A stretch of 64,000 nt of DNA from Laetiporus sulphureus 93-53 (GCF_001632365.1 NW_024468510.1:1616074-1680073); one strand, 5' to 3'. Positions 12,235 to 24,069 are shown, numbered from the stretch's first letter. The notes: generated by a model not told the origin, from the letters alone. Numbers and translations: made by a program.

Positions 12235-14311
12235 CGGGAAAGTGAGAGTCGAGGAGCTGGGTCAAGCTGCAATGCGAATGATCGTATCGGTTGCCGGGGT
12301 CTCCACGCGCCTGAGCCCCCCGTGTCCATTTTATGCACACGGCCCGCCGCTTGCTGGCCTCGAGTCTATCTCGTTCTCTCCAATCTTGCCTAGGCGACCA
12401 TCCCAGCCGTATTCTCAAAGTAGCTATAGATGTTCCCATTCCATTATCTAGCTAGCCATCTGCTTGGCGCGCCCGCTCGCGGACACTGATTTGGTGGTCA
12501 AGATATCAATACATGTTTTGTCCCACGCATATCTTGGTCATTCTGCGTTTCCTTTCGACAACTAAGTTCAGCGAGCCAGCTTGTCATCTTTTTCGGACGA
12601 TTGCTGGGTAGATGCCTCTAGGTTATTGTTACTCGCGCGATGCAATGTCCTGCTCCAGCTGCTAGCGACATATTCTATCCTGCGGTCCCAGCGCTTGAAC
12701 AGTTCCCTCCGAAAGCTATACCCATGGTCGGCATGGAGTCCAGCATGGTTGTTCCAGCATCGACACGGTCTGGACTCTGTACTGTTGTTGATTGGAAATT
12801 CTCGTGATCTTGACTGCAATTTACAATCTCGCCAACGATGCTCAATTAAACGTCGAAGCTCTGGTATTTCTGCTCGCGTACAGGTGATGTGACCAACGAG
12901 CAGTTGTTTTCATGTATGGTTGGTGGCTGTTGGTGGTCAACCTATTTATTTGCCTTTTCTAGGCCTTACAGGTTCTCGGTCCATGACAGAATGCAGTGTT
13001 CCTATCATTACTGGAGTCCTCTTTCCTTCGATGCGTAGCACTATCATGGCCACTTTGATTCAAACTCTCTCCAGTTTCATCCTTCATGGACGATTCAGTT
13101 ACAGAATTGCGAACCTAGCCCACGGGATCAATCACTCAGTGATTTCCCGTCCTGCCTCGCGGGCAAGCGGAACAATGAGGACATACCGAATCATCATCAA
13201 ATAAAGCGCGTAGATCAATGTGTTCTTATGTCCCGATGGGTGTTGCGTCAAGGTGCTTATACAATACAATTGCTTCATCGCATGCGAGGTGAGACCACAT
13301 GTCAGACTGTACTCCAAAATGTGTTCTCCCCGCTGTTCAACCCGAGATCTTATTTTATATCAGCTGATATTTCACTCGTTGTCCCACGTCGCTTTGGCTG
13401 TCATCGCCGTTGCTCCGGTAACATGACTGACGAGACACCATCGTCTTTGTTTTGAGCTCTGCACTGCTTTTCTGGCTCAGCAAGCTCAGCACGTCCAAAG
13501 TGACCTCGCCTTGAATGTGTGAGTCGCGATCCGCATTCAAGGAAGCCGTTTCCGGACGTTGACGTCCCCGTCCGCTCTTGCGCAGCCCTGCACGTGCGGT
13601 CAGATCATCACTTCAACTAGATATCTCTACGAAAGTTCTGACAAGGTCGGTGAAGCGGGTGGGCTGTGAGGGTATAGTCGTCAGGGCAGCTAGCAACGGA
13701 TCAAGAACTTAGTTTCTTCCCGCGATCTGTCATGTGAGGTTATGTTGCCGTTTTCATTCATGTGAGAATTATAGGATCGTACAATGTGAGCCGTCGTCTG
13801 CTTTGCGAAAACCCTTGCAGATGAACAGGCTCGTACCGTATATCGGTATGCAGGTGATGTGACATTACATATATCATGATGGAATATAAGCTTTCCAAAA
13901 GGGCATATAACTAGGCTGACTGCTGTCAACCAGTTCATTATCCACAGTCCGATCGCCTCGAGGGCGATGACCATGCCGGGTGCTATGTGCAGGTTAGGGA
14001 GCCAATGTGAAACTTGAACGGAGAAAAATGTGAAATTAGAACAGGACGGCGACGAACGGCGCGAGAGTGTGGACAGAGTTTGCGAAGGACAGGGCAGAAA
14101 TTGTGCCACGCTTGACGACGCCGCGAAAAAAGAAGACATTCCTCGATGATATCAACAAGCGCTCGAGAGCGGGCAAGAAGATAGGTCTTTAAGGTGCGTT
14201 GTTGTGCGGGTATCAGGAAAATTATGTAGTCGACATCTGAATAGTGAACCCTCGAAGTTACCAGGAGTCTATAATATAATGAAATGTGCTTTTCGAGCTC
14301 CCGGTGGGAAA
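12235..14311. other. Gene-poor interval between SLA1 and GPI8
   Basis: About 2.1 kb lie between the SLA1 start and the GPI8 stop. Only short, unconvincing ORFs occur on both strands, with no family signature. It must contain the SLA1 promoter and the GPI8 3' end. The recognisable structure is a split copy of a repeat found again near 17.1 kb (see separate entries). Confidence 0.6.
13565..13955 (+). repeat. Dispersed repeat, copy A (interrupted)
   Basis: Two blocks, 13565-13655 and about 13843-13955, match in the same order and orientation the single block at about 17042-17243. Shared strings include tgcggtcagatc, ctgacaa-gtcggtgaag, tcatgatggaatat and cacagtccgatc. Copy A holds about 190 bp between its blocks that copy B lacks. 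In copy B the match ends just before the ATG of a DUF6533 gene. Copy A is followed by no recognisable DUF6533 coding sequence. It may therefore be the leftover promoter of a lost paralogue, or part of a mobile element. Confidence 0.7.
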
Positions 14312-15924
14312 CTACTTACGTGAGCTCACCCACCCGATCAAGCCTGACACCAGCAGGCTACATGTCCATGCTCTGAGTCCCCTGGCCTCAGCGGCCCATG
14401 TACTCTGCGAACTGTGAGAAGCTGCATCGATTATGTCCGCCAGATTTACTTCCGGGCTCGGATGATTGGCTAACGGTGGCACTCTAGCAGTAGAACCATT
14501 TTCTGCTTCTATTGGAAGTCCGAGGAATGGCATGTCCATATCGAATTCATCCTCGGCCTCTGCGGAGGAAATAAGCTGGGCGTCGGGTTCCAAGACGGGC
14601 TCATCAATCGCAGAGGACAAGACTTCTGCCTGTGCTATGCCGCCGAAGAAATCCGTCACCAGTGTCTCTTCCAAACGACGATTGAAGAGGTCCGAGCGCA
14701 CGCCCGCGTGTGACTCAATCTTCTTGAAATCATATGTGTCGAACTGCGCCGGGAGGAAAAACCGTCAGGCACTCTGCGACTCAAGTCTGGATACAAAGAA
14801 GACCTACGAGGTCTTTCATTGACGCCTGGCTTGTCTTGTTAATTCCCTCCATGAACTGGAGGATGTAATGTGTGAATTTGTCGATGACAGCCACGCCAAT
14901 TTCATAGTTATTCTCATGCTACAATGGAGCCCAGTTGATGGAACAAACGCTCAGAAAGATCGCGGTACTCACAGAGTAAGAATTCTCATGGACCTCGGAA
15001 GATCCCGTCGCAAGGATGTTGGGAGAGTAGAACTTTGAGAACATGCTGTTGGCCTGACAAGTGTCGATCATGAACAATATTTCATTGTAGCTGAAAACAA
15101 GCGGCGTCTCGTCAACCTTGAAATTTGACACAGCGACGACAGGCCTACCGCTTCTTTTGCCACATCTGCTCGAAGGCATCAGCGATGTCGAACGCACTGA
15201 TCTCTTCATTGTCTTGGAACTTGAGGAATTCGTCACCTCCGTGCCCCGTCATGTAAACGAAGATATTGGATCGATCGTCCGTGAGTAGGCGCTTCGAACG
15301 GGGAACGGAGGGCTCCATACGACCTATACAGAGCATACTTTAAGTACTCACTGAGTCCTGTCAGTATACAAAGACTGCGGCGACGGACCCGTCAACACTC
15401 TGAGGAGATTCTCGACCGTCACCTCATATCCCCTGTAGTCCACCTCGATATTGTCTCCATACAAATCGAGATGCCGGTCCTGGTTTGCGTACATGCAGCC
15501 GGGGAACTTGTTTCGCGGATTGCACGCCGCGTCGTCAGCGAGCATCAGGATGATGTTTGAGTCTGGAATCCCCAGCCGCTTCACGGTGCGGTACCTGCAC
15601 GGCTAGCATCGTCACCGAGTCGCGTGTCACCGATAGGTGTGGCATGCACGTACATCCCTAACGCATTCGCCATGTGCTGCCGATGCTATGAGATCTTTCT
15701 GACCTTTCGCAGTCCAGAGAACGCACTCGATAGTTGAACCAATATCGCGACGAGCATACTAGGACTGCCCAGTTATTCGTATGGGCCGATCCACTGTCTT
15801 TCGCAGGTTGCGATGCATGATCGCTTGGGAAAAGCCCGTCCGCTGTGGTATCTCTGAGCCAGCTAATGATGCACAAGGCCGCGAAAAGAAGGAGACGAAA
15901 TCGCAGCATGCAAACACCAGGCAT
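14312..15924 (-). CDS. GPI8: GPI transamidase catalytic subunit Gpi8 (PIG-K), C13 caspase-like protease
   Basis: The endoplasmic-reticulum enzyme that removes the C-terminal signal of a protein and attaches it to a GPI anchor. The start [17 protein letters not shown] (ATG 15922-15924) gives a signal peptide; a second ATG at 15907-15909 is also possible. Family blocks follow across short introns: [61 protein letters not shown] with the catalytic His (about 15230), and [13 protein letters not shown] with the catalytic Cys (about 15060). The C-terminal exon (14312-14701) begins with a family-like RSDLFNRR, then an acidic linker and a weakly hydrophobic end ([11 protein letters not shown]) that may be the membrane anchor. 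About 390 residues, normal for the family. It is flanked by the two repeat copies described separately. Confidence 0.95.
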
Positions 15925-17041
15925 ATCGCGCGACGAGCCTGAGATCCTGACGTCCTGACGGTGCAATGCAAGGTTGATCGCAGTGTGGCGCTGCACAAAC
16001 GGAGTCCTAGACGCCCATCGAGGTTACAACCACAGTGCAAGGACTTTGTTTTTTCATTTTTGTAGTTGGCACCTCAATCACACGTGTAGTACGTTTCTGA
16101 TGTCTCTGTGAGAGATCATTTACTCGTGTTTTGGCTCTCATTTAAAAAATCTCGTTCCCCACTTTTCGTGGAGAGATCGCGGGTGCATTCAATCCGTCGA
16201 CTGCTGTCTCTTCCCAGGCATAAATTTCGACTCTGATCTTAAGGCTCACCCTTTCGTTCTCTGTCTCCCTCGGTTATATGGTGCTGAATGTGTTCTAGAC
16301 TCGGACCGGCCTGCGGACGAGCGCAGAGAGATTACCTTTTCATGCAGGCCGCATATCTTTGTGTTCCATCGGTACGCACTTGCAGCAGCCAATCGACTCA
16401 GACTCCTTGGCACCACCTACAGTCATAGTCCTATACCTTCACCGAAACCATCGATCGCGACTCCGCGATTCGCGAGCACTGCTGCAGCTGGCTTGCTGCG
16501 CGGCTACAAGCCAACACCAGTGTACATGTCATATCAGCGCGCATTTCTGTCCCGGTGTCTATGGGCGCTTGCCCCTCTTCGCCGCTTTGCTGGTCCCTTG
16601 GCTCACCATCCAAGCACACAAGTTTCTACGCAGCATGGTGGCTGTTCCAGTAGCTGACTGTCTGGATGCCTAGCGGTTCGTTGTCCCGTTTGCCAGCCGC
16701 ACGCTGACTCACCCCTTTGTACGCCTCTCACGGCTCCCAGTGCCAATTGAGCCATCCTGCACCTCTATCATGATCTCGTTTTCCTACAAACACGTTCCAC
16801 CCTGCGCGTCACTGCCACAGTGCCTCTTCTATGCAGCGCAATCTCGCTCGCATCTCATCTGCCTCGGCAGCTACCCCGAAAGCCAAATCCATCACTGAGA
16901 CTGCGCTGCGGGTCACCACCGCGCATTCGTCATGCGATTCCGAACTACAGAGCGTAGTCGTTACGTGCGCAGCAGCAGCAGCGCTTTCGGCCTCTATATT
17001 ACCGATCTGCGCGCTCACCATCACAGAGGATGAGAGTGTAT
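15925..17041. other. Intergenic region upstream of GPI8
   Basis: The interval holds the GPI8 promoter side, with a CACGTG-like site near 16081-16086, and short ORFs near 16.36-16.66 and 16.81-17.17 kb that show no family match. A small (GCA)n tract lies near 16970-16982. I see no supportable gene. Confidence 0.5.
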
Positions 17042-17243
17042 GCTCCCGTACGCAGTTGCGCAAGCCTGTATGTGCGGTCAGATCGTCGCGTCAGCTGGAT
17101 ATATCCAGGAACGCTCTGACAACGTCGGTGAAGATCTCATGTGAGATGAGATGCGGAATGCGGGTGATTTAACATTAGATCATGATGGAATATGGGCTTA
17201 TAGACAGGCCCACTATTCCTCACTTCACAATTCACAGTCCGAT
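17042..17243 (+). repeat. Dispersed repeat, copy B (uninterrupted), at the DUF6533 gene promoter
   Basis: This block matches both halves of copy A (13565-13955) in the same direction and ends about 15 bp before the ATG at 17258. It is therefore the immediate promoter or 5' UTR of the DUF6533 gene. GPI8 lies between the two direct copies. Confidence 0.7.
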
Positions 17244-17257
17244 CCTTCTACTCAGAC

Positions 17258-19073
17258 ATGTCTACTGCAGCATCTGAAGCAATCGCTCTACTGGAAGAAA
17301 GGTGTGTCACTTCACGTAGTTGGAACTATCCTGCATTGAATGATGTACAATTAGTTTTCCGATAAACTATACCATTATAGCCGGTGCAGGCCAGTCGGAC
17401 ATTTCTCGCTTATTACTGACTGATCGTTGACGATTTCCATTCAAATAGCACTCATATTCTTCGACCATGTCATTGCATTTGGCCATGAGGTCCAGCTATT
17501 CTGGGGCGAGCGATCGTTCTCTGCATGCTTGTTCTTTGCCAATCGGATGCTTGCACTGGTCTATGCTAGCATTTCTGTTTGGAATGTCATGAACTTTTAT
17601 ACAGTAATGGTATGTTGTTTAACATCGCCTCGATGGAATGTATTTCGGATTTATTGATATTGTAGAGGAGATTTGTTCCCAGTTGCCATATTTATCCGTG
17701 TCTGACTGTCATTATCTCGTAGCTGTATGGCAAACACCCTGTCGGGCGATTTGGTTTCCATACTCATTGGGGTAATCTCAAATAGTAGGCTGGTATGCTT
17801 CGTGATAAATCATCACAGCTCAAAATGTAGCGAAGTGATTACCATATTACGAGTATACGTCGTGACAGGTGGCGACCGACGACCTGCTATGCTCCTCGCA
17901 TCGATGATGGTTTTCAATGTGGTCGTAGGTTTCTACACTGGTACGCTTCATTTGATCGCGACATATTCCTGAGAGACTTATGACGAATTCACGAGGAGAA
18001 TTCCGCCAAATATTATATTCTGTGGTCATATTGGATAGGACAGCCATATGCATCCAGTCCTACACTTCAACTTCAGCGCAAGACATCGCTACAAAGTGTG
18101 TAAGCCGGTATCCTCAATAATATCGTACTTGCTGATATGGTTCTCAATAGATGTGAGTCTGAACTTTAGAAAGCTTCTCCCACACTTCTTTGATAATCCC
18201 GCTGCAGTGAGAATAGCCAATGACGTCGTTGGTATGGTCGCCGCCATCGTGACGCTCGCAATTCTCTGGCGCAAGCTATATGTTGAACATAGACCAGCCA
18301 TTGCTAATCTCCTGTCAACGAGAAATCCGTCGCTTGCTGCGTTGCTACTCAGAGACGGTATGACTATCGAACAGTGACTATGGATTTCTGAGCTCAGATA
18401 GCATTTGCGTCCACCATCTTCATAGGCACGATTCAACTGACGTGAGAAGTGGAGTCGGAAACAATTTGACGACATCTGAAGCGTATCATTAGAGCACTAC
18501 TATTACTGGACTTACTAGTGACCATATTGGAATTCATGAACTTCGTAAGTGCATGTTCTTTCCGCCCACGTCACATCTTCTGGAAGATGCTAATCACTCT
18601 GCCGTTCATAACAACGGACATGGTAGAGTGCTGCAAATGTTGTCGCTTATTTATTGGACTCGTGAAGCAATCTTCTCACGTTTTCTCTACTAATGACACG
18701 CTGACAATTTTACAGATAATCTCCGGTCCTGATCTCTCGTGTCCTCCTCAATATCCGAGCCGCAGCACGCTCCACACGCGGAGAACAGTCCCAAACACCC
18801 TCTTTCGTACGGTCACGGCGTGGGCTCCAGACACGAGCTGACGTCGAAAACATGTCGTTCGGAATAGACGTCCTCAGCAACGCTGAACAACCCTCAGAGA
18901 GCGATCGCTCTCATCCGTAAGACTCAATGAGACACGATCAAGGCATTGCCGAACCGTACAGCACGACAAACGGTGTTGTTACTGCCGGCGATGCTCAGCA
19001 GGACGTCAACGAGGAAGAGGTGATGGACGATGTAGAGGAAGAAATACAGTCGGATGGGGAGGACGACGAGTAA
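17258..19073 (+). CDS. DUF6533-family multi-pass membrane protein (function unknown)
   Basis: Basidiomycetes carry many DUF6533 proteins with about seven membrane helices; no function is established. Visible pieces in order: a short first exon (MSTAASEAIALLEE, ATG 17258); the diagnostic block FFDHVIAFGHEVQLFWGE near 17455-17510; a helix with ILRVYVVTGGDRRPAMLLAS near 17840-17900; a helix pair around 18050-18360 ending NPSLAALLLRDG; then AFASTIFIGTIQL and ALLLLDLLVTILEFMNF after two short introns. The likely C-terminal exon reads ISRVLLNIRAAARS. A 45-nt intron at about 18917 then joins it in phase to the acidic tail ending DGEDDE and the TAA at 19071-19073. Oddity: the acceptor before the ISRVLLNIR exon (about 18716) leaves an in-frame TAA, so either another splice is used or the gene is damaged. 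Boundaries are approximate. Confidence 0.72.
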
Positions 19074-19972
19074 TGGGAGAGAATGGGTGTCCGAGCCGTG
19101 TTGTCAGATTCACGGTGATTGTGCGTTTGTTTGCTATTTGTGAGTGGCACGTCAGCCTTCGTATGCTCCGTCTCATCCGGCTGCGTTTCGCAGATCTTCT
19201 ATGCAGAATTCTTCTGCGTTTGCTTTTGTCTTCGCTTCCTACGAGATGGCCGTTGGCGATTCAAGCCTCATCAAAGGGCTTCGTAACCAACCTCAGCAGA
19301 CACATGTCGCGCTATAGATCTCATTTAATATGTTTCTCGTTTATTTGCCCCTCTTGATGGTATCTGTCATTACTTTCCTGCGTGCCCGTTTCCTGAGAGG
19401 ATCACTCGAGCCGGCAAATCGCACGATACGTCTCCCCCTATTGTGCAATAGTCGTCAAGCTTTCAAAATTTCAAGACTGAGGGCTGCTCCATCTATGAAT
19501 ACCTCCATCGAATCTCGATATGACTCTTTCTGCATAGTAGCGTGACGTTGACTAACCGGAGTACCGTATTGCAGACCCGATCGAGTACGTCCGATCGCTG
19601 TTGCCCTCAACTTTCGGTGAGTTGGCATGCCAGCCAAATAGGCAGTATACGAACCACAATTCCTTCACACACCTGCTTAAGGCCATAGATGTGAATATTC
19701 TTTCAAAATGTTATCTTGAGGATGTACTTTACGGTAATAAGGAAGGGCAATGTTCGACCGTGGTACTGTACGGATAGTAGGTTCTGTAGTCTGGTCATCA
19801 GTGAAATGGTTATTACAAGTTCATTACAGCGCTAGCTGCCTAAGATGGAAGTCGACTGAAAACTTGCAGCCTCGGGGCCGCTTACAAGTCACCTCCATCT
19901 GCTCCTGCCATCGTCTCAATCGTTTGTCTTTCCTTGCTGATCTGTCCGATATCCCATCTTTCTATCGCCACG
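19074..19972. other. Intergenic region before eRF3
   Basis: About 900 bp hold the 3' end of the DUF6533 gene and the eRF3 promoter. Short ORFs on both strands show no conserved motif. A pyrimidine-rich run lies just before the eRF3 ATG (about 19890-19972), a frequent feature of fungal core promoters. Confidence 0.5.
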
Positions 19973-22121
19973 ATGAGTAGACTGAACGCAAATGCTTTCA
20001 GCTTTGTGCCAGGACAGGGTTTCCGTTCGCCACAGCCTGCTCAGCCCGCTCAACCTCCTGCTCCGATTGAACGGCCACCACAGACAGAAGCCCCGCCCCC
20101 GCCTCCAACCATCTCACTGAACATCGGCGGATCCAAGCCTACCCCCCCTCCTTCTGCTTCTCAGCCTACCCCCGCTGCTACCCCGCCTCCCAAGCAGCCA
20201 GAGGCGCCCAAATCTACACCATCCGTCCCTGCTGTTCCTGCCGTATCCGCTGCGAAGTCTTCTTCTCATTCAGGTTCGAGGTCGGACTCGCCAGCTCCAG
20301 CAGCCGCTGCAACATCGAAAACATTCTCTTTGGCAAAGGCGAAGACTGATACCGCCGCGATCGCGCAGGAGGTGCAGGAGCTGGCTGATGAAACGACGCT
20401 ACAGGACCTGTACGGCAGCAGTGCGTGACAAAGGTTGATGTGTCTAATGACCGTCGTGCTCATTGGGTATATTTTCTGCTACCAGTCAAGGAGCATTTAA
20501 ACATAGTATTCATTGGCCATGTCGATGCCGGGAAGAGTACCATGGGCGGCAACCTCCTATATCTCACAGGAACGGTTGACAAACGGACGATGGAGAAGTA
20601 CGAGAGAGAGGCAAAGGAAGCAGGCCGTGACTCGTGGTATCTGAGCTGGGCACTGGATTCAACACCTCAAGAACGGTCGAAGGGCAAGACGGTAGAAGTG
20701 GGCCGTGGCTACTTTGAGACCGACTCTCGTCGTTACACGATCCTCGATGCGCCCGGTCACAAAACGTACGTTCCGTCAATGATTTCAGGTGCCGCGCAGG
20801 CGGACGTAGCAATCCTGGTCATCTCCGCTCGGAAGGGCGAGTTTGAGACAGGGTTTGAGAGGGGTGGACAAACGCGCGAGCACATCATGTTGGTCAAGAC
20901 TGCTGGCGTGTCGAAGGTTATCTGTGTCATTAACAAGATGGATGAGCCTACGGTCGGATGGTCAAAGGCCCGTTTCGACGACATCAAAGAAAAACTGACT
21001 CCCTTCATACGTGCCGCCGGTTTCAGCATCAAGACAGACGTTATCTTTATCCCTGTTTCGGCGTATACGGGTGCCAACCTCAAGGACCGTGTTTCGCCTG
21101 ACGTTTGCTCATGGTATGGGTGAGTTGGCTCGAAGCTCTTTGGAGTCGCAAGCTATGTTGTACTGATCGGGCGTATAGAGGGCCATCGCTTCTCGAGCAG
21201 CTTGACACCATGCCGATGGTTGGTCGCAAGATCCATGCACCCCTTATGATGCCCGTCTCCGAGAAATACAAAGACATGGGTACTATCGTCGTGGGCAAGA
21301 TCGAATCTGGCCACATGAGCAAGGGCGAATCGCTTGTTCTCATGCCAAACAAGGACATCGTTGAAGTCTCCGCGATCTACAACGAAATGGAGGAGGAAGT
21401 GCAGTCTGCATTTTGCGGCGACAACGTGCGCGTCCGGCTGCGCGGCACCGAAGACGATGATATCAGCCCGGGCTTTGTTTTGACCAGCCCATCTAAGCCC
21501 ATACACGCTGTTCGCCAATTTGAGGCGCAACTTGCGATCCTGGATCACAGGAACATCATTTGCCCCGGATACTCAGCAGTCATGCACGTTCACACGCTTG
21601 CTGAGGAGGTGACACTATCGGTGCGCCAGATTTTACATAATAAGCCTTGCCGGCCTCTTAACCGGTTTGTTAGGCCCTCTTACACTATTTCGACAAGGCA
21701 ACAGGTAGAAAGTCAAGAAAGCCGCCACAGTTCGCGAAGAGAGGTAACTCATACTCTTTTAGAGCGCGTGCGTGCCGGAACTGATGATGCGCACAATCTC
21801 AGGCCAGAAAATCGTCGCTTTGTTCGAAACGCAACAACCCATCTGCGTTGAGCGCTTCGTAGACTATCCTCAGCTTGGTCGGTTCACTTTGCGAGACGAG
21901 GGTAAGTGCTCTAGGACGTACTATCCTTCCCTTACTGATCTAAGTAACGGTATTTAGGGAGAACAATCGCCATTGGCAAGGTATGACCGAGAGGTGTTCG
22001 TAATCGGTATATAATACTGATGAGTCTTCATTTGCAGATCACAAAGCTCATCGAAGGCATACCGGAAGAGGTTGTGGATGGAGTCGCGAACCTCAATGTT
22101 GCTGCCGCTGCACAGGGCTAA
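19973..22121 (+). CDS. SUP35: Translation termination GTPase eRF3 (Sup35)
   Basis: A GTPase that works with eRF1 at stop codons. Start MSRLNANAFSFVPGQGF at 19973 holds a PAM2-like motif (LNANAFSFVP), the known binding site for poly(A)-binding protein. A Pro/Ala/Ser-rich segment of about 100 residues follows, without the Q/N-rich repeats of the yeast prion domain. After a 66-nt intron comes the GTPase domain: GHVDAGKST (P-loop), DAPGHKTYVP, NKMDEPTVGW. Domains II and III follow, with GTIVVGKIESGHMSKGE, YFDKATGRKSRKPPQFAKRG and CVERFVDYPQLGRFTLRDEG. The AKRG/QKIVALFE join across a 55-nt intron is in frame. The end is NVAAAAQG, TAA 22119-22121. About 600 residues. The GTPase and C-terminal regions are complete. 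Confidence 0.97.
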
Positions 22122-22499
22122 ATATAACAGTGTAGATGAAATTTGTACCGTGTAGTACCTCATTCATGATTATGTCGCGCGTAAAAGCAGTGACTGATTG
22201 TACAATTGAAATAAACGAGCGGCCTGTGTAATCAACTATCGTACAAGTGAACAACTGCAAAGCTTGCAAAAAGGAGTGAATTGGTGCGCGCCGGAGGAGG
22301 CGCAGCGAGAAAAGGCAAAATAGGTCATCGACGGGGCCTTCGAGTGTATGTATCGTTGTTAGAAGCGATGCCATATCGCCGGTCGGCCGCTGTTAAATAA
22401 GGCGTTTACGATGGAATTTACGTAGATCAAAACCGAGTGATAGCTCATCCAACACGCAGAACGTGAAGATCGGACTGTTATGAAAGCTGAACAAGTTGA
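22122..22499. other. Intergenic region downstream of eRF3
   Basis: The interval holds the 3' ends of eRF3 (plus) and of the RBR relic (minus). Only shadow ORFs are seen; nothing else supportable. Confidence 0.5.
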
Positions 22500-23845
22500 C
22501 TAGGCATAATCAGAGAGATAGCGTGACCATCCATAGTGTTCTGATAGGGCTGAACGTATTTCTTGCCGTCGGTTAGGCTGTGTGATTGCCTCACCGCATC
22601 GATAGCAGAAATGCCTAGACATGCACTAAACAGCAGTCAATTAGCTATCAGAAGTGGAGAAGTACCGTTCGTCGACGCACCGTCATATGGTATCAATTTT
22701 CTCCGCAGGCGTTTGACTCCAGGGTGCGGATCATTTGTATAGCGAAATAACAGGAGATGGGAGATACCTGGACAATATTTACAACTCTTTTCATCCATCA
22801 GATGATTCTAACTCTGAGGAGCCATCACAGGAATGTTTAGGGCCGATGATTCGATCTTCTGAGAACACGCCTTGTATCAAGCATAGTTGCAGCCGCTTGT
22901 CACAGAGGACATACGAAGGTTCAGCCTCGTACTCTTCTTTATCAACGAAAACTGACTGATTAAACGGATGAGTGTGCCGTGACCGAGGGCGATGAATCAT
23001 GAACGTGTTACTGACAGCATAACTTCTTACACACTCCGTCCGCATGGCTCTACCTTCGCGACCACATCCTCATTGAATTGATCGATACAGATGCCGCGTT
23101 CAAATGCGTCGGGAGCAGTATGCTGGAGAGCATGCATCTGCCGCTTCAATTGATGATCCTTTTCGTCGAACTTGCGTTGCTGTTCTGCCGCGTACATTTC
23201 GTCAGTATCGTTCAGCTACGGTCCTGCAGACCGATCATTCAGTTCGGAAGATCTCTGAGAGGCCGTTTCGTAGTGCTGGCGGCCATCTTGCCTCTTATTT
23301 TCTCGGACATTGACGACAGGTCGCTATTGCGATGAGCATCAGTCGGTAACCGCATTGGCTGCACCTTCCAACCTGGGCAGGCTTCACTCGTCCCGGAGGT
23401 ATTTTGCTTTAGGTTCCATGATCTACGACTCGACGAGCAACATTCTCAGATAGTTGCGCGTTCTCCACACTAAGTTCTCCGGGCTTGGCTCTCCAGGCCC
23501 CAAACCCTCGCTCTCCGGTCAAGGACTCCGAGACTAGCCTCAAACATGGGTTCAGCCAATTCGACTGTCGCCAGAAGCTGAACTTGCCATTGGACACTGC
23601 TGTCCATGAGCAGGCGATCGCAAGTCGCAGCTAAACAGCTCGGCTAGGCAGCTCGCAGCTGCTACCGCCGATGGCTGAAAGATGAAAGCAGCCCCATTTG
23701 GATGCTTCTGGGGGCGAGGATGAGAATCGAAGATGACGAACACACCGCAATTATTTGTGGCTAGCTTGGCACATGCGAAGTATTTCGGGGGAAGCGAGTG
23801 ATGATAGCGCACGTTGAACGTTAAAGATTGAAGACCGTGTGTCAC
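22500..23845 (-). pseudogene. Relic of an RBR (RING-IBR-RING) ubiquitin ligase gene
   Basis: Fragments in the right order but in different frames recall basidiomycete RBR E3 ligases. From 5': FVIFDSHPRPQKHPNGAAF (about 23680-23750), then SSVQWQVQLL in another frame (about 23585-23615). Next come a charged helix DEKDHQLKRQMHALQ and ICIDQFNEDVVAKVEPCG, the RING start. There FERGIC has Arg where the first zinc Cys is expected. RTECVRSYAVSN follows in a shifted frame with the HxFC part deleted. Then come SVFVDKEEYEAEPSYVLC and GPKHSCDGSSEL (IBR), with several dozen residues missing between the RING and the IBR. MDEKSCKYCPG is shifted again, a stop interrupts the Cys/His loop after it, and finally HFCYRCGEAIT and RRQEIRSALSEHY end at the TAG 22500-22502. 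At least four frame changes, deletions, a stop and a lost zinc ligand argue for a dead gene. Short introns may explain one or two of the shifts. Confidence 0.72.
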
Positions 23846-24069
23846 GCGTACGATCTGAAAGGCGGCTTACAAGTCGAAAATGTAAGCACATAGAAGACTG
23901 ATATACACATAAACCACTACGAAAAACTCTGCGTGGATTCCCCAAGTCCTGAACGCTCATAAGCAAACATAAGCAGCTTGAAGACTTGCTGAACATAGGT
24001 GCTTTGTTTTTCTCCTCGACAACGAGATGCACCGGTGCCTGCAGTGACCCGATACAAACCCCTCGAAGG

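Noticed and set aside
16361..17172. ORFs of about 100 codons on both strands upstream of the DUF6533 gene
   Set aside because: Ser/Ala/Arg-rich, mutually overlapping, no ATG context or splice structure, no family signal.
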